64,000 nt of DNA from Ariolimax columbianus. Lineage: Eukaryota; Mollusca; Gastropoda; Stylommatophora; Arionidae. The position numbers and the translations under genes were made by a program. Shown here piece after piece: positions 10,936 to 24,400 of the stretch (within the stretch, counting starts at the first letter, position 1; each line of letters starts with the position of its first letter). The stretch spans positions 38,899,056 through 38,963,055 of the forward strand of contig JAVGWX010000014.1 in the NCBI GenBank assembly GCA_036924085.1. Direction: 5' to 3'. The notes below the pieces were generated by a model. The model did no database searches and was not told the origin of the DNA. It was given only the letters and a program-made list of their open reading frames with translations.

Positions 10936-11790
10936 AAACTTCTTCTCTTATTCTTCCTCGTTCGTTTTCAGACCTCAACTTCAATGACTCTAACAAAGGC
11001 AGCAGTTGACTTGAGACTCTGTGCACTTCTTTACAGCTTCTTGTGGAAGGACAATGGATGTTATCAAATGTTCCTTTTTTTGTCGGTACACAGTGGGCAG
11101 GACTGCAAAATTTGTTCATGGGGGCTATGCCACAGACACAAAGGTCCGTAGTGCCAATCTTGAACTTATTGTACAGATGACACCTCAGTCTGTTGTGTCC
11201 TGTGCGTAGCTGGAGAATGATCACCTGGTCTCGCCTGGAGTCTTCGTAGTAAGCATCATTTTCTATGTGGCCCGGGGTTGTCTTTTATCCATTTTTCCCT
11301 TTACGTTGCCCTGATGGCGGCTTTTGTCTCATTGTATGTGATTTCTGTATCACTCTGCTGCACCATTCCTCCCTCTCTGGTGAGTCTGTCCGCCTCCTCG
11401 TTGCCTGGAATGTTGCAGTGGACTATGCTTTTTTTAAGCACTAGGACAGGCGTTTGAGTCTGCCAGAGCGCCGAGTTCGTTTTTGTGCTGGTTTTTGAGA
11501 GCCGTTAACACAGAGGACATCTGTGAGAATGACCACTTACTTTTCTGCCTGTTCCTAATGGTTTATAAGGGTTTCAGCTGCTTGTCTCAGGGCACTGACT
11601 TTGACACTGAAGTTGCCTGCAGCGTCTATCAGTGGAAAATGCTGCTGAGTATGCTTTGCTTTTTAGTTTTATCGTGATGCTTCCTCCCCCGTTTTCGAAG
11701 ACGTCTGTTACTGAGCCATCCGTATAGGCGTGTAACACTTTCACTGAACTGAGATAGTTGCCTCATAGCTGAAGTTTACGAATTAACAAA
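10936..11790 (-). mobile_element. Jockey-like element E, RNase H and Cys-rich 3' end
   Basis: On the minus strand the order is: TDGSVTDVFENGGGS-like start of RNase H (near 11720), IPGNEEADRL near 11400, a Trp-rich stretch, then LQLRTGHNRLRCHLYNKFKIGTTDLC and CGIAPMNKF, with the Cys motif partly decayed. It is related to element A in layout but clearly diverged. The right-hand part of 57080-57485 is the same lineage. Frameshifts are frequent. Confidence 0.75.
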
Positions 11791-11840
11791 AGGAAATATC
11801 ACTACAGTCTAGAAATGTTGCTATTGTTCCAACATGTTAG

Positions 11841-11945
11841 GACTAGTCACCCGATTAGTCATATTTGAGGACTAGTCACCCGATTAGTCATATTTGAGGA
11901 CTAGTCACCCGATTAGTCATATTTGAGGACTAGTCATATTCGGAT
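11841..11945. repeat. Tandem repeat, 29-bp unit, about 3.5 copies
   Basis: The unit GACTAGTCACCCGATTAGTC plus ATATTTGAG repeats at 11841, 11870 and 11899, and partly at 11928. Copies are nearly identical, so the array is young. Each unit contains two related GACTAGTC/GATTAGTC blocks. Confidence 0.9.
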
Positions 11946-12009
11946 TGCAGTTTCCTCATCACGATATATTCTTTTCATCCAGCACTAGCCTTGACTCCTA
12001 CATTTTTTT

Positions 12010-12101
12010 ATCTGGCTCCTAAATCCAAACAAAGAGATCAAATGAAAATCTAGCCTATAGCAGGAGGCAGAAAATTTATCTAGGAGCCAGATTTTCATTT
12101 G
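12010..12101. repeat. Short inverted repeats upstream of the SDR gene
   Basis: ATCTGGCTCCTA at 12010-12021 is the reverse complement of TAGGAGCCAGAT at 12081-12092. CAAATGAAAATCT at 12039-12051 is the reverse complement of AGATTTTCATTTG at 12089-12101. The two pairs share the right arm. This is about 220 bp before the start codon. Whether it is a decayed transposon end or a regulatory hairpin cannot be told. Confidence 0.6.
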
Positions 12102-12320
12102 ACGTTTAATAGAAAAAAAACTTATTGAGGTTTCCAATGCATCTCCTAGTGGTGAAAAGACAGACATCCGAATGGCTCATCTAGCTGTTTCTCCATCGTT
12201 GAAGAAACTTTCCAGTTGTGCATTTTGTGTCTGAGTTTGATATATTCTATGATTTTTTCAAAATAATTATAGTTATTTTTCTTCGTTTTTCTGTCCTGAC
12301 ATCTGCCTGCTTCAGCCAAC

Positions 12321-12447
12321 ATGAAGACAGCACTTGTTATTGGCGCAACAAGGGGTATTGGTAAACAAATAGCATTGACACTAGCTGAGAATGGGTATGG
12401 AGTTTGTGTTGCTGCCAAGACTGTCGTGGGAACTGACAAGACTCCAG
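12321..12447 (+). CDS. SDR gene exon 1
   Basis: Starts at the ATG after CTTCAGCCAAC and encodes residues 1-42 plus one base (phase 1). It contains the nucleotide-binding GATRGIG motif and the VAAKT block. The donor is CCAG/GTATGA. Confidence 0.9.
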
Positions 12448-15400
12448 GTATGAAAACATTTTTGTTTGTTACTTTTGTCGTGACTTAACATGATCAGCCA
12501 TTACTAAGCACCAGCTTTTGGTTTACTTTCATGACATCATATGAAGATGTACAGTTCTGATAGGTTTTTCAGATCTGTCATATATGGTATTTTCATTTGT
12601 TTGGTTGTGAGGCAGAAGGAGTTGTCTCATCTCTTAGAGTGTTGGACAGACCAGTAAATGTTTCTCCATTAGAGATGGATATTATCAGTGTCTGCAGTTT
12701 ATGGGACTATTCTATTTCTGAAAAAAAGTTCCGACCTCTTCTACTTTTCACTTATCCTGTTATGCCTTTCAGCGTCAGGTTATGAAGAGATCTCTAGGAC
12801 GAGCCTGACTGTGTGCCTCATGCACAGTGGCATTCACTGGCACAGCTATTTCCGTAAACCACCTTTTTCATAGTCGGCTTTTGGCCTTGAATCTGTTGTA
12901 TCTAAATAGCATTGCTTGTATCTAAATAGCATCGCAGAATGCAGGCAGCTTATGGTGACAAAAGTGTGTTGAAGACAACAGTGAAGAACTGGACAATGAT
13001 GTTTGAAGACGGACGTGAGTTAACGAAAGATCTTCCGAGACCAGGTCAGGCACATATTCTTGCGTCAAAAGATGCCATCGCCAAAATTGATGCAGCAATT
13101 GGGGTCACCATACATTGCCTGCATTCTGCGATGAATTGGAACTGGTCGACATCCTTCAGCTGTTAGAAAACGAATCACCACTCGCTGATCAACTCTGGAC
13201 GGATTCCGTATTACACCCGCCATATTTTCAATGGTCTGCTGAGGAAATGAAATTTTGCAAACTTGACTGTTGGTATATGCTGTTTACAACAGAAATGACA
13301 TCATCATGTGCGTTGTACGTATGTTCACTTATTGCAGTTTGGTCCAGTTTCATTTGAACACGTCTCGTAATGATGCCAACTTCAAGATGATCAATACTCA
13401 TTTCTGTGAGCATTTACATGTGACATTCAGTTCTACAGTAGCATCAAAAAAAAAGTATGATGACGACAAATCTTGTAGCTTGTAGAAATGAGCTTTATGC
13501 TTCTTTTTTTGGCAATTTTACCAAATGCTAGTTTTTTTAAATAAAAAGTTGTCCAGCATTAATTTTATCAATGGAGTCAGTCAAGGAGATGAGACTAATA
13601 TCTACTCTGGCAAAACATACTGATCAGACTATGTTAGGTTATGTCCGAAGAAAAATATTGGTAAAGCCCTCACCACACTTTCAAGCTGTTCTCCTTGGAA
13701 ACAGGATGTTTGGTGACAGTCGTGGCATAATTAATTTTGCTAGCGCTATTTTTAGCAAGAATTAACTGCGCTACTTTTCATTCTCACTCTCTCGTCTCGA
13801 GTCGCCCGACCCCAGTGGCAAGTCCAGGACAAGGCGACTACGAGATGCAGTGGACTCCGCATCAAGCACCCGTGAAAAAGACGGCGGAGTCTGGAGTCGA
13901 ACCCACACCACCTGATCACGAGGCCGACGGCTTAGCCACTTCGCCACAAAATCCCCAAAGTCATCAAGAGTACCTAGCTCAATTACAAGTAGCATTAGGA
14001 AAGTAACAACATCAGTCCAGTCAGCAATGATAATGTTTTCTGTTTGCAGGCTCAGTCCAGTTTAGTCAGCAATGATAATGTTTTCTGTTTGCAGGCTCAG
14101 TCCAGTTTAGTCAGCAATGATAATGTTTTCTGTTTGCAGGCTCAGTCCAGTTTAGTCAGCAATGATAATGTTTTCTGTTTGCAGACTCAGTCCAGTTTAG
14201 TCAGCAATGATAATGTTTTCTGTTTGCAGGCTCAGTCCAGTTTAGTCAGCAATGATAATGTTTTCTGTTTGCAGGCTCAGTCCAGTTTAGTCAGCAATGA
14301 TAATGTTTTCTGTTTGCAGGCTCAGTCCAGTTTAGTCAGCAATGATAATGTTTTCTGTTTGCAGGCTCAGTCCAGTTTAGTCAGCAATGATAATGTTTTC
14401 TGTTTGCAGGCTCAGTCCAGTTTAGTCAGCAATGATAATGTTTTCTGTTTGCAGGCTCAGTCCAGTTTAGTCAGCAATGATAATGTTTTCTGTTGCATGC
14501 TCAGTCTGTGAAGCAGTAGCATTAGCAACGACAACATCAGCCTAGTCAGCAATGATAATGTTTTCTGTTTGCAGGCTCAGTCCAGTTTAGTCAGCAATGA
14601 AAATGTTTTCTGTTACAGGCTCAGTCCAGTTTAGTCAGCAATGGTAATGTTTTCTGTTGCAGGCTCAGTCCAGTTTAGTCAGCAATGATAATGTTTTCTG
14701 TTGCAGGCTCAGTCCAGTTTAGTCAGAAATGATAATGTTTTCTGTTGCAGGCTCAGTCTTTGATGTAGTAGCATTAGCAACAGCATCAGTCCAGTCAGCA
14801 ATGATAATGTTTTCTGTTGCAGGCTCAGTCTGTGAAGCAGTAGCATTAGCAACGACAACATCAGCCTAGTCAGCAATGATAATGTTTTCTGCTGCAGACT
14901 CAGTCCAGTTTAGTCAGCAATGATAATGTTTTCTGTTGCATGCTCAGTCTGTGAAGCAGTAGCATTAGCAACGACAACATCAGCCTAGTCAGCAATAATA
15001 ATGTTTTCTGTTGCAGGCTCAGTCTTTGATGTAGCGTCAGAAATCACAAACAAAGGTGGCAAGGCTTTCCCAATAAAGTGTGACGTTCGTTCTGAGAGTG
15101 AAATCAATGCAACAGTGGACAAATGTTTCGAAACATATGGCCACTTAGATCTGGCAGTGTATAATGCAGGTAAGTGGTGATCCTTCTTGTTTCGCCTCAT
15201 TTACCATAAGGCATCCGCATCAACAGCTTCAGAGAGGTCATGTGTATGTTTGTCTTCATAAGGCTGGTCTTGGTCTTCAGGGGATTGTTGTTGTTGTTGA
15301 ATTCTCACAATTAGTAAGATTACTCATCTGTGTGCTCCGAAATGGCATTTAGTGGTGGTGTAACAGACCTCACTATTTGCCCTGGCCGTTATTCTAACTT

Positions 15401-18400
15401 AGAACATTCTCACACTCATCCACATCATTCATGACTATACCCAGTAAATGACATATCACACAGCAGGTGGCATATTTATTATGTAATACTCATACCAGAA
15501 AAATGAGTAGTGAAATTACAAACACAATACAATACATATCATCTTAACTAAGTATTCTATTATTATATATATGTTAATATACATATTAACTAAAGCGGAA
15601 AATTTTAAGCATTAGCTCTTGATGGAATTCCCAACTATCTAAACCCAGTTCCATTGCCTTGCAATTACATCACACACACCTTGCCTTAACTGCGTCCTCA
15701 ACACACCTTATCAAATACTCTTCCTCACTCAAATCCCCTCAGGCGGGCGATCTGGACATACCTCGTTCACATTGTGTCCTGCTTACAACACAATGTTCAG
15801 ATTATCACTTAATACAAAACTCACACACCTACTTGAGCGATCCTGTTCTATCACTAACATTCGTGCAACAGTCTATCAATCGCTCCTCTAAGTCGGTGAG
15901 TTAAACATACTATCTAAATTCAGTCTCTCTCTCTCTCGCTCTCATCTCTCTATCCCTCCTCTTCATCCAGCCTCCTGAGCTAAACTTTGTCTCGAGTTAT
16001 ATACACTCAAGCAAAGTCAGAGCTTGACCAATGGATCTCAGGAGATGGCTATATTCAGTCTTATTGGAACGAAACACTTTGCACACCTGTCACTCATTCT
16101 CTCGCAGCAAGCCCCACTGCCAATCCGTCTGTCAATCATTCTCTCCCTACCCAAATCAGAAGGCCAGTGGTCAGCTCCTACCTGTCCACATTCTTTGCCC
16201 CAACTCTGTTCTCCTTTGTTGAGACGGTGAGTGACCTTGACACGCATTCAAGTACATTTGTTATCAGCAACCACATCACCCCTGTCCTAAACTCTCTGCT
16301 CCGGCGGGAACTGTTACAGTGGATTGCAGCAGCTTTCTTCACGTCCTAAGCATGCTGATGAAGGTAGATCGGGGTCTTTCAGGTGGTTGTGCATGTCGCT
16401 TACTACTATGGGGATCACATCGATTCTCCCACCTTGTTATCCAGGCTGCCTGGAAAAGAGCACATTTCCAGGGAAGGCATACATCGAAGTGGGGGGGTCC
16501 CTTGGCCAGTATATTTTACCTGACCCTGACTAACATGGCTGATCAGTATGCTTTGCCAAACCAGACGCTAGCTTCCTCTCCCCTCTTATGATAGCAGCTT
16601 TGATGTTGGCACCATCACGTGAGCTCATGTCATGAACTGAACTATTGCCTGAAGCTCATCTGGGGGGGCTCCACAGTGTAAGAACAATCACTGGATTTGT
16701 CTAACGGTGTACTCATCCATAGAGAGTGAGAATTATCTGGTACTGTGGTTTCCGGAGTGCTTTTAACACAGTATTATCATCTTTTGGGGACCCAGTGGAT
16801 TCGAAGTAAGGGGTTCGCCTCTGGTGCTGGAGGTCGCGGTTTCAAATCACGATGGAGACCGGGTTTTTTTCACTTGGATCATCTGGTAGATGTTTCCCCT
16901 GAGTAGTTAGATCAGACACCTGTGTGCAGTGCCGTGCACGTTAAAAATACCTTAGCAGTTGGAAATCGAAAAGAATAGGCCTAACGATTGCTGTTTGGGC
17001 AAAAGTCAAGTTAAAAATCTACTAAAATTATTCTAGGGATGCTCGCCCCACAGAGAATATGTCGCAAAAAGGGGACTGTGTGGCTATAACGTCAGGTCTT
17101 GGTTATGTGGTTAGGGGAGTGGCATAGATGGTGCCTGACAGGCAGCGGATCTACCTTGCTCTAATTTACACTTGCACCTCCACTAATCCCAATTATAGGC
17201 GATTGCATATTCCAGGAGTTGTTAGATGCTGGGATTGACCAGTGGATTTTCATCTGCCAAAAAATATGAAACAAAAGAGGTCACACCTCCCCACGATGTC
17301 TAACAAGATAAGTGGACTGAAGATTGATAGATAGATAGATTATCATCTTTAGCAACTCTTCACTGAGATAGTTGGCTCATCGATGTCGCAACTGGTTGGG
17401 CAACAAAAAGAGTTTCCTGAACCTTGTCTGCTGTACCGTCCAGTTTCCCACAAGAGATTTAAACCCCAAACTTTAGCTGGATTACTGGGAAGAACAAGGT
17501 CCACCACTTGTATTCGAGGTATATTTGGACATTAGAGGCTAAAAGACATTATGTGTTGTGCATCTTGCCCCATTAGGACCCCCAAGAGGCAGGTTGCGTT
17601 GCACTGTGTTCTGCACCTAGTGGGAGCTCAGTGCGTCCATCTTCATCATGCATTTGTTTGGGAATACTTCTCTATTTTTTTACTTACCCCAGCCTACCTG
17701 CTAGGCAGCAGTTGTTTGTTGATGAAAACTAGTCAAAACCTTTCAGCTTCCTATAAAGCACACATCTTCAACAAATACAAAGGCTGATCATAAAAGTATC
17801 CGACCTTATGCTGGGAAAAAAACTTCACATTTTCAAAATTGAATCCCTCTCTTTACATGCCAGCAAACAATCATTTAAAATACCCAACATATTATCAACC
17901 TTCAAGGGTTTCTATCCCTGGGTGACAAGAAAACAAAAATACTGGTCACAGTCAATGAGACAATCTAATCATAACTGCTACTTGTCATAGTCTATGAGAA
18001 AGCCTAAACATGAGTGTTTATGAGGATTAATATCTCATATTCAGATTTTTCAGGCCACATATCTATTGGCCAGCCTTGGGAACAACAATGTGCAGTGGGA
18101 GAAAATAATGACAAGCTGGCAGACATGAGAATTAGTCCAGCTGTATAATATGACAGTAATAATGGCAGTTTAACAATTAAAGGTGCTGCTCATTCTCACA
18201 CCCCTCCTTCACACATCCGTTGCACTCATTCACTACCCTCCAACTAGTTCATCTCTCCCTCTATTCCCCCTCCCCAATCTCAACTCTTCTGTCCTCACCC
18301 TCTGCCCCCCCCCCCCCCTTCAACATGCCCGTCTCTTCCTCCATCAAAAGCACTCATCCCTTCATCCCGCCTACCACCCCCAGCTCATCTCTGCGTATCA

Positions 18401-21400
18401 TATCCTTCTCCCTCTCCACCCTTTTGTGTTGTAGTGCCTTACACTAAGCCCCATTTTGACTCACTTATGATAACATATGACATATCACAAATGTCAACAT
18501 ACGGAATACAATCCATCAGAATGGGAAACCATATAAAGGCCTGCTGTCTTGTAAAATCACACAAACTCTAATAGTAGGGTCATGTGCCAAAATCATATTG
18601 GTCACAAAACATGCTCTGAGGAACATTCTCAGAAACACAAAAGAGAGAAAGCCCCAAGATGCACTAGACAGATCTTCATTTTAACCAACCTGATCTTTAA
18701 TAAAGTAGTTGGTCTTGTGCGCGTCCCGACTGTGTTTCCAATTATTACAGTCTTGGGAATGAGTTGACTAGTTGACCAGCAGTTTGTATGATATAGGGAT
18801 GCGGATATTGTTGTTTGTCTTTAGTAAGTCCTGCCATTGGGTGGAAGGCCGTTTGGCTGTGAGGTCTTTTCTTTTTTTTGGGTACCATACGACAGTTCTG
18901 GAAGTCCAGTACTCGTTATTTCTTCTTGTAGAAAGACCAACCCATTGATATTTTGAATAGTTTATTTGCTGTAGAATGTCTTTGGTTTGTGACATTCACT
19001 GGTCATTGTTGTGAAGATCCATCTAGCATTCCTGCATGATTGTTAGTCTTGTGAAATAGATCTCTAGATAAATAAAGTTCAGAAATTGACAGAAAGAAAC
19101 TTGAAAGAGACAACAAAACTGGCAATGGTGATGTCCCGATGACCTACTAGTTTATTGCAAAGAAGAAGAATATTATGTATCTTTGCTACATCAATTCATT
19201 TCAGGGGCAGTATTGTGGAAGAGTGTGTTGGAAACGCCACTTCGCAGATGGGATTTGATGAATGAGGTGAATGCCCGTGGTGCATACAGTATGATTCAAA
19301 AGGTCCTGCCACATATGCTGGAACGTAAAAAAGGTCGTTTAATTCTTGTTTGCCCTCCAATATACAACAGGTATTTTGCAAACTGCTTCTCTGTTTGCTT
19401 TCTTGTAAAATTTATTAACCATTACCACACACAATAAAAAAATTATGCACTTTCCCCTGAATTATTTGTCACGCTTCATGTTTTTCTAGGTTGTTGACTT
19501 TCAGAGCCTGTATCTTTTTTCTTTTTTGTTGTAAATCTATGATTTGTTTGTGTGTAGAGACATAAATAAATAAAGAACTTGTTGGTGTTGATGTGTTTTT
19601 GCTTTGTGTATGTTAGTTTTTGAGATACAAGAAGATAAAGGTGAAAATTAAAACCAGCACAAACATGTAGACTTTCAAACTTCCATTGCTTGAAAAATAA
19701 ACAAAATATTTGCTAAAAACGAATTATCAATGTTTACAAATGGCTGTATTTGTCAGTTCCCACTATAAGCATAATTTTGTATCTACATAAACAATCTAAA
19801 CAGATCTACAAACAGAAAAAACTTCCCTATTCTCAATAATGGGTGAATCTTCAAATCCAAGTGAAAAAAAATAAGAAATCATTTCCAAAAGTCTAAAACA
19901 AATTGAAAAATCATCATTGTTTTTAAATATGACAAGGTGGAAGTCGAGCTCTCTATAATCAAATGAGTAGTATGTTCAGACTATTTCTATGTATCCGGTT
20001 TGATTATATATGATTAGAAAGGGCGCCTCTACGCTATACAGTGGCATTGTAAGTTGCGTATCAGTGACCCTAGCGATGCGATTTTTGTGACTGCAGTCGC
20101 TTTGAAGTGCTGGTAGTGTGGTAAAGGTTAAAACAATTTATTAACATGTAAACTACCATAAGCCATTCACAGCTTCACAGAAGTTAATCTATTATTGCAC
20201 AAAACCACACCAAGTCTAGTGTAGTGATAAATTCATTTTAAATGTTCTTACTTACTGTCAATGTCCTGAGCACCATGACATATCTCCAATGTTTGGCCAT
20301 GTCAATTGCCATGTCATTCTTCCTCAACATGACATCCATATTGTATTGTTTCAAGATGTTTTAGCAGTTATGAGGTTTGACTCAGAAAAACCAGTCAACA
20401 GTGTCTAGAAATGAAAAGAATTTGAGGTGACAATACAGGTTTATAAGATAATCCAAGAAAATTATAAATTAGACTAAAACAAGTTTTCAAAATACAACCA
20501 CCTACAAGAACAAGAGGGCAAAGCTACGATTGATTGATTGATTGTTGGAATGAGAAGCTTATGGCCGGATTCTTGAACATTAATCATTTTGTTATTGACA
20601 CCAGGGCACATGGGACACGAATATATATAATCTGTCATAACAAAACCCAGAATGAGGAAAGAAACGGAAATAGACTGATATCAAGTAAAGTAAACCCATA
20701 GCATTACTGTGGTAGGGGTGTGAAATGTTAGCAATCTCACGTTTTAAAGGTTCGGCTATATGAGGGCGGTAGCATTCTCCTCTCCTTCGCCGCTTTTACT
20801 TCCCGGACTGAACTGGTACCAATTTAAGGATAGGTCGACCCGGGTGTCGCTGTGGTCTGATGGAAATGAGGAAAAACATTCCAATTATGCTTGGATCAAA
20901 CTTATTTGGTATGTCTGTGTTATTTATTTTTGCAAAGAATGTAATTTAGTGTGTATAATTTTTACTATTACAGTATATGTAAATAAGTATTTAACCATTA
21001 TTTATTAGTTATCATATTATTTATCATAATTTTTAACCAGGGTTTGAAAAAATTGCTCGTCTGTGATGAGTACAAATTTTTGCTTGACGAGTAAACAAAA
21101 TATATTTTTAATTATGGATTACATTTTTAATAGTTACTGCATAACGATTCTCGCACAATTAATAATATTACGGTTAGAATAAATTTTACATAAGCTAGTT
21201 TATGATGGGGAATCTAAATAAACCTTCGCTACCACAATTTAAACCTACTTAAGCCATTGATAAATATACTACAGTGCTAAAACTACTAAGCATGCTTAAG
21301 TACACAAACGCCATGCCTCTGACAGTAGTGCATTTTTTATTAAGAAGAAATAGACTAATACTGCCTAAGTAATACAATATATCTTGGTTTGGCTTGGCTT

Positions 21401-24400
21401 CGTTCGTTCTCAATCTACCGCTACCAGACCCTGAAAGTGCTGAAGTAACAGAATGTAGTCCAGAGAACAGAATGCGTTGTGTCGTATTTTACAGCTTGAC
21501 TGCGATATTTGCACTTTTTGGTCCAACACATCCAACTTCAGCAAGCATTTTTTAGTACCGGGTTAGCATTCCCTATTCGATCCCTTCTCCTTAGCCAGTC
21601 TGCCCTGCTGCAGCCTGTTATCCAGGATCACCACGTGGAGGTGTAGAAGGGTCTTGGCAGCTCTGGTTCGCTGGCCCTGACTCTAGCAGTCAGCTATGGG
21701 TCGCTGACTGCTGCAGCTCATGCGCTGCTCAGCATCTTGATCCCCATATCTTGGTTTGATACGCATTGTTATGTAGAAATAAAGGGGAATTAAGTCCTAG
21801 TTTAAATTTGATAACATCAATTGCAAGAATGTAGTCCACCATGCTGACTGGGGACATTTTTGATTGACTGGTCAGCCACCCTATAAATTTTCAAGCCCTG
21901 GATATAACGATAAGTTGATATGTATGTAGATTTATTGGTTTTACATTATACACAATTTAGTTTTCAACTCAAAAGTTTTCAACTATTTTTAGGTTCTTCA
22001 AAGGGAAAACCCCATACTCGATGACCAAGGTTGCTATGAGTGTATTGGTGCATGGCCTTTCTAATGAATTGATTGGGACAGGTGAGAATCTTTTTTTTTA
22101 TTTTATAGATTTATGCAGACATATAAGGTAGGTCGAAAAGCTTTACACTTTAATATAACGGAGAACAATTTGGCATACAATGAATAGATGGCATGATTCT
22201 AGGGGACATTGATTTTTGCAGATGACCTGACGCTCTTGAGTTCCACTTTAAAAAAAGTGCAATATTCTCAGCATCCACTCGAACGATAGGGTCCCAAAGG
22301 TTTAAGTCACATTATGCACAGACCTGAACAGGATTTACACCATCGCCGCCTGTCACTATTCAGACATCTGACCTGATTTCCAAAGAGTGCCCCGGTCCAC
22401 CAACTCCTAAAGCAGACCATGGACATTATGAGTGGTAAGCGGCCCTTTTCTACATGGTGCCACGGTTGTCCACGCACCTTTCTGTGTGGGCCAAGCAGGA
22501 ATGTCTTTGCCCTCATTGCGTACAGCTTGGACCACTGTTTTTGTTGTGGACACTGTCGATTGGCGCAATGTGCCCTCGTTGCTTAAACGGGTTACTACTA
22601 CTACTGCTCATATAAAACACCCATATTTATTTCTGAAAGTATTTAGATTTGACATTCAGTTTTACTACAGCTCTGTAATTTTCAATTTATAAATAGATGT
22701 GTATTCTCATTGTTTCATCTACCAGGTGTGACTGTAAGTGGTATTTGGCCTGCTACTGTTGTGGAAAGCTATGTGACTGTAGTTAAAAATGTAGCACCTG
22801 CCTACATGCGAAAGTCTACTATATTTGCTGATGCATGTTTAGGAATAGCGGAGGAAAAGACAGAGAAGTATGGAACTATATTTTTCTGTATCTCTAAGTT
22901 CTCTTCTATCCATCATTTTGAAGCAAATTTTCTGTTTTCTTGTCTTCTGTCCATACTTTTTTGGTGAACCTTCATGTCAAGGTGTTTAACTTAACGTTGT
23001 TATACTGGTTTAGAGGGGAACTGAGACGCTAGTCCAGTCAGGCACAAAATACTGACAAGGACGTCGCATCAGGGTCAATCCACTGACCAAGACTATAAGA
23101 CGAGATGTGGATCAATGTGATCCCCGTAGTAGTGAGTGCCATGCAAATGAAGCCAAGCCTAGCATAACCACCTGGAGGACCACTGTCCACCTTTATCAGC
23201 ACGCTCGGGATGTGAGGAAAGCTACTACAACTCGCCACATAACGTCCTTTTCAGGGCGCACAAAGAGTGAACTTACTCACTGTGGGCATTAAACAACAAC
23301 AATACTGGTTTAGAAGACTCGGCAGAGTCTGTTTACAATCAGTTTCATTTACATTTCTTTGCTCTAAAAGCTATGTGCATCCAATCTATTCTTAAATGCA
23401 TTAATTGTCCCTGCCCCCACTACTTCCTATGGCAATGAATTACAAGCATTCACCACTCTCTAACTAAAAAAGTATTTCATAATATCTAATCTGGACCTTT
23501 CTTTAGTTAATTTGTAGCTATGCCCTCTTGTTCTTGTAGGTGGTTGTATTTTGAAAAACATGTCAAAGTCTAATTTATCAGTTCCTTTGATTATCTTATA
23601 AACCTGTATTAAATCACCACGAATTCTTCTCTTTTCTAGAAACTGTAGGTTGGTTTTTCTGTCTTTCCTCATAACTGCAATTCTGGAATCCCACTATCAG
23701 CTTTTTCGCTCTTTTTTTGTATTCTTTCCAGCATGTTTATATGCCCTTTACAATAAGGACTCCACATCTAAACAGAGTACTCCAATCTAGGTCTAACTAA
23801 TACTTTATACAGTTTGACTATCACTTCCTTGCTCCTATGTTTAATATTTCTTTTTATCATGACTAACATTGCATTTGCCTTTTTCACTGCTACTTGGACT
23901 TGATCACACACTTTACCTGAATGATCTATTATAATCCCTAGTTCTGTAGTAAAATGTTATGATCAAAGAATGAATCTTGATAAATTTAGGCCACGGGCTT
24001 ACCTCGGTTGCGATTCGGTAGTCTACAGGAAGTCAAGTTAATGGAATAAAGACTATGAACAAACAAAGAACAAAGAACAAAATAGAGTCCCTCGAAATAC
24101 AGAAGGATGTGTCACATTTTATGGAAAGAGAAACAAACATGTAGCAATGTCCTGACGAAAGTAGACATTGGTAGAAAACTATTGACAGACTTTAAAATTA
24201 GGCAAGTCAAATATTTTGGACTTATAGAAAGACACAGTAAATCTTTTGAAAACAATACTGGAGGGGAAGATTGAAAGTCTGCGGACAGTGCTATAAGTAG
24301 GAGAGCAACATCAAAAGATGAACTAATGTTATTCTGGCAGAGTGTACTATCAAGACAAGAGACAAACGATATTGGAGGTCCATTACAGCCAATCTTCATT

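Noticed and set aside
13870..13965. A tRNA-Leu/Ser-like gene on the minus strand
   Set aside because: Part of SINE-6, also present at 53325-53568; the acceptor stem does not close.
14044..14511. A 155-codon open frame of perfect 15-residue repeats, looking like a repetitive protein
   Set aside because: It exists only because the minisatellite period is 45 bp. It lies in an intron, has no splice partner in that frame and shows no domain.
14025..15016. CRISPR array
   Set aside because: Units are contiguous with no unique spacers, in an intron of a eukaryotic gene.
15659..16349. Several overlapping 60-120-codon ORFs in intron 2
   Set aside because: Low-complexity composition, no domain, and mutually overlapping frames.
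18183..18447. Pro/Ser-rich short gene
   Set aside because: CT-rich low-complexity intron sequence; no conserved motif.
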